Assembly: GCA_000433675.1 (NCBI GenBank)
Contig: FR893558.1
Span: 1-10,248, forward strand
Origin: Clostridium sp. CAG:433
GTDB lineage: Bacteria > Bacillota_I > Bacilli_A > RF39 > UBA660
Direction: 5' to 3'
DNA length: 10,248 bases
The notes beneath the pieces were generated by a model, which was not told the DNA's origin, made no database searches, and saw only the letters and a program-made list of their open reading frames with translations. Positions 6,723-10,248 of the stretch are shown one piece after another. Numbering within the stretch: the stretch's first letter is position 1; each line of letters begins with the position of its first letter. The position numbers and the translations under genes are program-made.

Positions 6723-6888
6723 TACATCACTTCCTAATTAAATATATGCTTTTTTTATTTTTCTTAGTACCATGAGTTATTTATGCCTTTTCCTTATTAT
6801 ATAAGGCCTTTTAAAACATAATCATTGCTTTATTTTTATCTTTATTGTATAATTAAGAAGTATTAAAATAGATTAGGATGTTGATAGT
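6723..6888. other. Divergent intergenic region between sigK and smc
   Basis: This 166-bp region holds the start signals of both genes. It contains an imperfect inverted repeat: TTATG (6781-6785) with CATAA (6817-6821), enclosing CCTTAT (6792-6797) with ATAAGG (6801-6806) and a direct CCTTTT repeat (6786-6791, 6807-6812). No T tract follows on either strand, so it is not a standard terminator; an operator is possible. The minus strand has a CATAAATA that distantly resembles a sigma-E -10, without a good -35. No open reading frame is seen. Confidence 0.5.
6825..6853 (+). promoter_or_regulatory. Sigma-A promoter of smc
   Basis: TTGCTT (6825-6830), 17-bp spacer, perfect TATAAT (6848-6853). The start is predicted near 6860, about 29 bases before the smc ATG. 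The -35 is only half consensus but the spacing is ideal. Confidence 0.7.
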
Positions 6889-9834
6889 ATGTACTTAAAA
6901 GAGATAAAAGCAAGTGGTTTTAAATCATTTGCGGATACAATAGATATAGAACTTACAAATGGTATATCTGGTATTGTTGGACCTAATGGTTCTGGTAAAA
7001 GTAATGTGGTTGATGCAGTAAGATGGGTTTTAGGAGAACAATCTGTAAAACAACTTCGTGGTGAAGGATCAATGAGTGATGTAATATTTACTGGTAGTAA
7101 AAGTAGAAGGGCCGCATCATTTGCGTCCGTTACTTTAGTATTTGATAATAGTGATAAGTATTTAAATATTGAATATGATGAAGTACAAATAAAAAGAACT
7201 ATATATAAAACAGGTGAAAATGAGTATTTTATAAATAATACAAAAACGAGACTTAAAGATATATTAGAATTATTTATGGATACAGGTGCATCAAAAGAAT
7301 CATTTAACATAATATCACAAGGTGATGTTGCGAATATATTAAGTGGAAAAGCAGAAGATAGAAGAGTTATTTTTGAAGAAGCATCTGGAGTTCTTAAGTA
7401 TAAAAAAAGAAAAGATGAAGCTCTTAGAAAATTATCTAAAACACATGATAATATGGCAAGAGTAGATGATATTATATCTGAATTAAATACAAATATGGAA
7501 CCACTTAAAAAACAAAGTGAAGATGCTAAAATATATTTAGAAAAAAAAGAAAAGTTAGAAAATGTAGAAATTGCTCTTACTGTAAATGATATAGAAAAAT
7601 ATAATTATGAATATAAATATAGCAAGGAAAAGGTAAGTGAACTTACACTTTCAATTACTAAAATGTTATCAGAAAATTCTAGTGAACAAGCAAAGATTGA
7701 AACAATAAAAAATAATATAAGTAAACTTAATAGTGAACTTTATTTAAAACAACAAGAACTTGTAAAGGTAAGCGCTAATGCTGAAAAATTATCTGGTGAA
7801 AAGGCAATGATTTCTGAAAGAAGTAAATATAATTCAGAAGATGTAAAACTTCATGATAATATAATATCTTTAAAAGAAAAAATATTAAAAATTGAATCTC
7901 AAATATCAGCATTAAATAAAGAAATAGAATCAGAAAAGTCAAATAATAAAATAATAGGCGAAAAATTAAATAATACTGAAATAAAACTTAGTGAAATAGA
8001 AAAAAATAAAGAAAATTTAAATAGTAAATTAAATCAAAAATTAAGAGAAATAACAGCTCAAAAACATAGAAAAGAAGTATTAATGAATTCACTCGAAAAT
8101 AATTCATCACTTCCATATAGTGTAAAAAATGTACTCAATAATCCTAAACTAACAGGTATACATGGTGTACTTGGTAAATTACTTGAATTTGAAGAAAAAT
8201 ATTCTGAAGCACTTGAAGTATCTTTGATGAGCAGTGTATCGCATATTGTTTGTGATAATGAAGAAGATGCTAAAGAAGCAGTTAGATATTTAAAAAATAA
8301 TAATCTTGGAAGAGCAACTTTCCTTCCAATAAGCGTAATAAAACCAAGAAGTATTGATAGTGAAAGCTATGAAACTATAAAATCTATGAATGGTTTTGTT
8401 GATATAGCATCTAATTTAGTAAGATATGATACTAAGTATAGAAATATTGTTTTAAGTCTTCTTGGAACAATCGTTGTTGTTGATAATATAGATAATGCAA
8501 ATCTTATATCAAAAAAATTAAAAAATAGATATAAGGTAGTAACAATGACTGGTGAAGTTGTAAATATTGGTGGTTCAATAACAGGTGGATCACTTAAAAA
8601 GAGTAGCATACTAAGTGAAAGATATGAACTAGAAAATGTAATAAAAGACATTGATGTTTTAGATTCTGAAATAAAAGAAATAGAAAACAAAATTAATGAA
8701 GTAGATGATAATTATACTAATTTAGAACTTGAAAAAAATTCTATAATTATTAGTGTAAATTCAAATAGTGAAATACTTAAGAATAAATATAATGTATTAG
8801 ATGATTTAACAAATGAAAAAAGTACTTTAATGACAGAATTATATAATAATCAAAATATAGTAAATAATGTTATTACTAATGAAGAAGAAAAAATATTAAA
8901 TGAATATTATAAAGAAATAGAAAAAAGAGATGAACTAAATATTGAAATTAATCAAATTCATAAAAAAATTGAACTAGAAAATGAAGATTTAATAAATAAT
9001 GAGTCATCACTTAAAAATAATAATCAAGAATATAATAAGGCTCAAGAAGAATTAAAGAGTCATGAAATTAAAGTTAACAGATTAGATGTTAAAATAGATA
9101 ATTTACTTAATATACTTACAAATGATTATTCTATTTCTTATGAAAAAGCAAAAGAAAAATATATCCTTGAAATTGATTCTGATGAAGCAAGAAGCATAGT
9201 TAGTACTCTAAAAAGAGAAATAAAATCTCTAGGAGATGTTAATGTTGGTGCGATAGAAGAGTATGATAGAGTAAAAGAAAGATATGAGTTTTTAAATAAA
9301 CAAAAAGAAGACTTAACAAATGCTGAAAATGTTCTTTTAGAAATTATTACTGAAATGGATGACATAATGAAAGATAAATTTTCATCAACATTTAATAAGA
9401 TTAAAGAAGCATTTAATGAAACTTTTAGAAAATTATTTAATGGTGGTAAGGCAGAACTTAAACTTACAGATCCATCTAATATTCTTGAAACAGGTATTGA
9501 TATAATTGCACTTCCACCAGGAAAGAAATTACAACATATATCACTTTTATCAGGTGGTGAAAAAACTTTAACCGCAATTGCGTTATTATTTTCAATATTG
9601 AAAGTAAGACCAGTACCATTTTGTATACTTGATGAAGTTGAGGCCGCACTTGATGAAGTAAATGTAGATAATTTTGGTAAATATTTAAAAGAATTCAAGG
9701 GTGATACTCAGTTTATAATAATTACACATAAAAAGAAAACAATGGAATATGCTGATGTACTTTATGGTATTACTATGCAAGAATCTGGTGTATCAAAACT
9801 TGTAAGTGTAAAATTAGAAGAACTTAAAAATTAA
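6889..9834 (+). CDS. smc: Chromosome segregation ATPase SMC (short-arm form, 981 aa)
   Basis: SMC dimers with ScpA and ScpB form the bacterial condensin that organises and separates sister chromosomes. The N-terminal head has GFKSFAD, Walker A GPNGSGKSN (31-39), the QLRGEG loop and ISQGDV (142-147). An N-terminal coiled coil runs about 165-415. The hinge spans about 418-568 (LTGIHGVLG at the start, GGSITGGS at the end). The C-terminal coil follows, then LGDVNVGAIEEY (about 780-792), and the C-terminal head with signature SGGEK (888-892), Walker B FCILDE (Asp915, Glu916), D-loop ALDEVN and switch His in IIITHKKK. All catalytic motifs are intact, yet the protein is about 200 residues shorter than usual SMC (about 1180), with the loss shared by both coiled-coil arms. 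The start has a modest AGGATG site and matches the family start MYLKxIxxxGFKSF. Neither rnc nor ftsY, frequent neighbours, is adjacent. Confidence 0.96.
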   Translation: MYLKEIKASGFKSFADTIDIELTNGISGIVGPNGSGKSNVVDAVRWVLGEQSVKQLRGEGSMSDVIFTGSKSRRAASFASVTLVFDNSDKYLNIEYDEVQIKRTIYKTGENEYFINNTKTRLKDILELFMDTGASKESFNIISQGDVANILSGKAEDRRVIFEEASGVLKYKKRKDEALRKLSKTHDNMARVDDIISELNTNMEPLKKQSEDAKIYLEKKEKLENVEIALTVNDIEKYNYEYKYSKEKVSELTLSITKMLSENSSEQAKIETIKNNISKLNSELYLKQQELVKVSANAEKLSGEKAMISERSKYNSEDVKLHDNIISLKEKILKIESQISALNKEIESEKSNNKIIGEKLNNTEIKLSEIEKNKENLNSKLNQKLREITAQKHRKEVLMNSLENNSSLPYSVKNVLNNPKLTGIHGVLGKLLEFEEKYSEALEVSLMSSVSHIVCDNEEDAKEAVRYLKNNNLGRATFLPISVIKPRSIDSESYETIKSMNGFVDIASNLVRYDTKYRNIVLSLLGTIVVVDNIDNANLISKKLKNRYKVVTMTGEVVNIGGSITGGSLKKSSILSERYELENVIKDIDVLDSEIKEIENKINEVDDNYTNLELEKNSIIISVNSNSEILKNKYNVLDDLTNEKSTLMTELYNNQNIVNNVITNEEEKILNEYYKEIEKRDELNIEINQIHKKIELENEDLINNESSLKNNNQEYNKAQEELKSHEIKVNRLDVKIDNLLNILTNDYSISYEKAKEKYILEIDSDEARSIVSTLKREIKSLGDVNVGAIEEYDRVKERYEFLNKQKEDLTNAENVLLEIITEMDDIMKDKFSSTFNKIKEAFNETFRKLFNGGKAELKLTDPSNILETGIDIIALPPGKKLQHISLLSGGEKTLTAIALLFSILKVRPVPFCILDEVEAALDEVNVDNFGKYLKEFKGDTQFIIITHKKKTMEYADVLYGITMQESGVSKLVSVKLEELKN

Positions 9835-9849
9835 TTTTAGGTTCTTTTT
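9820..9849 (+). terminator. Terminator overlapping the smc stop codon
   Basis: GAACTTAAAA (9820-9829) pairs with TTTTAGGTTC (9835-9844) over 10 bp with one G-U pair and a five-base loop holding the TAA stop (9832-9834), followed by TTTTT (9845-9849). It lies 19 bp before the pilin gene start, so the pilin gene is either read by leakage or from a promoter inside smc. Confidence 0.78.
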
Positions 9850-9868
9850 AAGGAAAAGGAAGAAAAGT

Positions 9869-10248
9869 ATGAAAAGAGAAAAAGGATTTACATTAATTGA
9901 ATTACTTGCGGTTATAATTATTTTATCTGTAATTATGGTAATTGCTGTCCCTAAAGTATTAGATGTTATAAATAAATCAAAAGAAGAAGCATTTATAGAT
10001 TCAGCATATGGAATTAGTGATTCTGTTAAATATTATTATTTTCAAAATAATATTACAGGTAATTATAATTTTGAATTTGAAAATGGAAAACTAAAAAATA
10101 ACGAAGAATTAAAATATAAGGGAACTAGTCCTGATAGTGGTAATTTAGTTATAAATAGTGATGGTAAAATAAAACTTGCATTTTATTCTGATTCATTAAA
10201 TTTATGTATAAAAAAAGAGTTTAATGATAAGAAAATTAAAAAGGTGAC
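9869..10248 (+). CDS. Type IV pilin-like protein with N-terminal methylation motif (3' end outside window)
   Basis: The frame begins at ATG 9869 after AAGGAAG (9856-9862) and stays open to the window end: 126 codons visible, incomplete. The N-terminus MKREKGFTLIELLAVIIIL is a classical type III prepilin signal. Cleavage by prepilin peptidase is expected after Gly6, leaving Phe as residue 1 and Glu at +5 (Glu11), followed by a hydrophobic helix to about residue 30. A soluble, Asn/Lys-rich domain follows, with one visible Cys near residue 113 (LCIKKEF). Members form type IV pili, competence pseudopili or type II secretion pseudopili. Which one cannot be decided, as no assembly ATPase, platform protein or prepilin peptidase is in the window. 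Only 34 bp separates it from smc and a terminator lies between them. Confidence 0.88.
   Translation, partial: MKREKGFTLIELLAVIIILSVIMVIAVPKVLDVINKSKEEAFIDSAYGISDSVKYYYFQNNITGNYNFEFENGKLKNNEELKYKGTSPDSGNLVINSDGKIKLAFYSDSLNLCIKKEFNDKKIKKV

Noticed and set aside
6736..6800. Sigma-E-like -10 elements (CATATATT at 6748-6741, CATAAATA near 6790 on the minus strand) for sigK
   Set aside because: Neither has a convincing -35 at 13-15 bp, and in AT-rich DNA such matches are expected by chance. The first would leave almost no leader before the ribosome binding site.
9138..9698. Long antisense frame (186 codons, minus strand) inside smc
   Set aside because: It is opposite the conserved SMC C-terminal head, has Ser/Leu-rich low-information sequence and no start signals. 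It is a shadow of the real gene, as are the other antisense frames over sepF, the antiporter, ileS and smc.
1..10248. CRISPR arrays, tRNA or rRNA genes, insertion-sequence ends, prophage genes
   Set aside because: No regularly spaced repeats, tRNA-like cloverleaf, rRNA sequence, or terminal inverted repeats with target duplications were seen by eye on either strand.
1..10248. Mycoplasma-type code (TGA = Trp), suggested by AT richness and short SMC
   Set aside because: Visible Trp codons are TGG and no reading frame needs TGA read-through. The sporulation sigma factor also argues against Mollicutes.

Overview
The window looks like chromosomal DNA from a very AT-rich, spore-forming, low-GC Gram-positive bacterium (Bacillota; an uncultured gut Clostridia/Bacilli lineage is my best guess). 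The reasons are the sepF, divIVA and ileS neighbourhood, a T-box leader, an intact sporulation sigma factor K gene with a recognisable pro-sequence, consensus sigma-A promoters, and Gram-positive style ribosome binding sites. All visible Trp codons are TGG. The eight stops seen are TAA (5) and TAG (3), with no TGA, so the standard bacterial code fits and the mycoplasma code is not needed.

Layout. 1-344: 3' end of a Rpn-family (PD-(D/E)XK) nuclease/transposase-like gene, closed by a terminator (349-376). 412-1409: sigma-A promoter, then the division genes sepF and divIVA. 1407-1624: T-box riboswitch with an ATC (Ile) specifier and its terminator. 1644-5700: a two-gene unit of a CaCA-family cation antiporter and ileS (type 2 IleRS), ending in a terminator built over the ileS stop codon. 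5771-6042: a stand-alone 58-codon gene with its own strong promoter and a bidirectional terminator shared with the convergent sigK (minus strand, 6018-6722). 6723-6888: divergent sigK/smc intergenic region. 6889-9834: smc, coding an unusually short SMC ATPase. 9820-9849: terminator over the smc stop. 9869 to the end: a type IV pilin-like gene cut by the window edge.

How the parts fit. SepF (FtsZ anchor), DivIVA (pole/septum marker) and SMC (chromosome organisation) are cell-cycle functions. IleRS is controlled by sensing uncharged tRNA-Ile, and the antiporter sits under the same switch. SigK would act late in the mother cell during sporulation. Compared with the classical sepF-ylmG-ylmH-divIVA-ileS order, ylmG and ylmH are absent and an antiporter has been inserted. 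smc lacks rnc and ftsY as immediate neighbours.

I did not find a wholly new multi-gene system. The most interesting points are the swapped active-site motif of IleRS (GIHH in place of HxGH), the antiporter captured by an isoleucine T-box, the short-armed SMC, the unknown 58-aa protein with a near-consensus promoter, and the habit of building terminators over stop codons.
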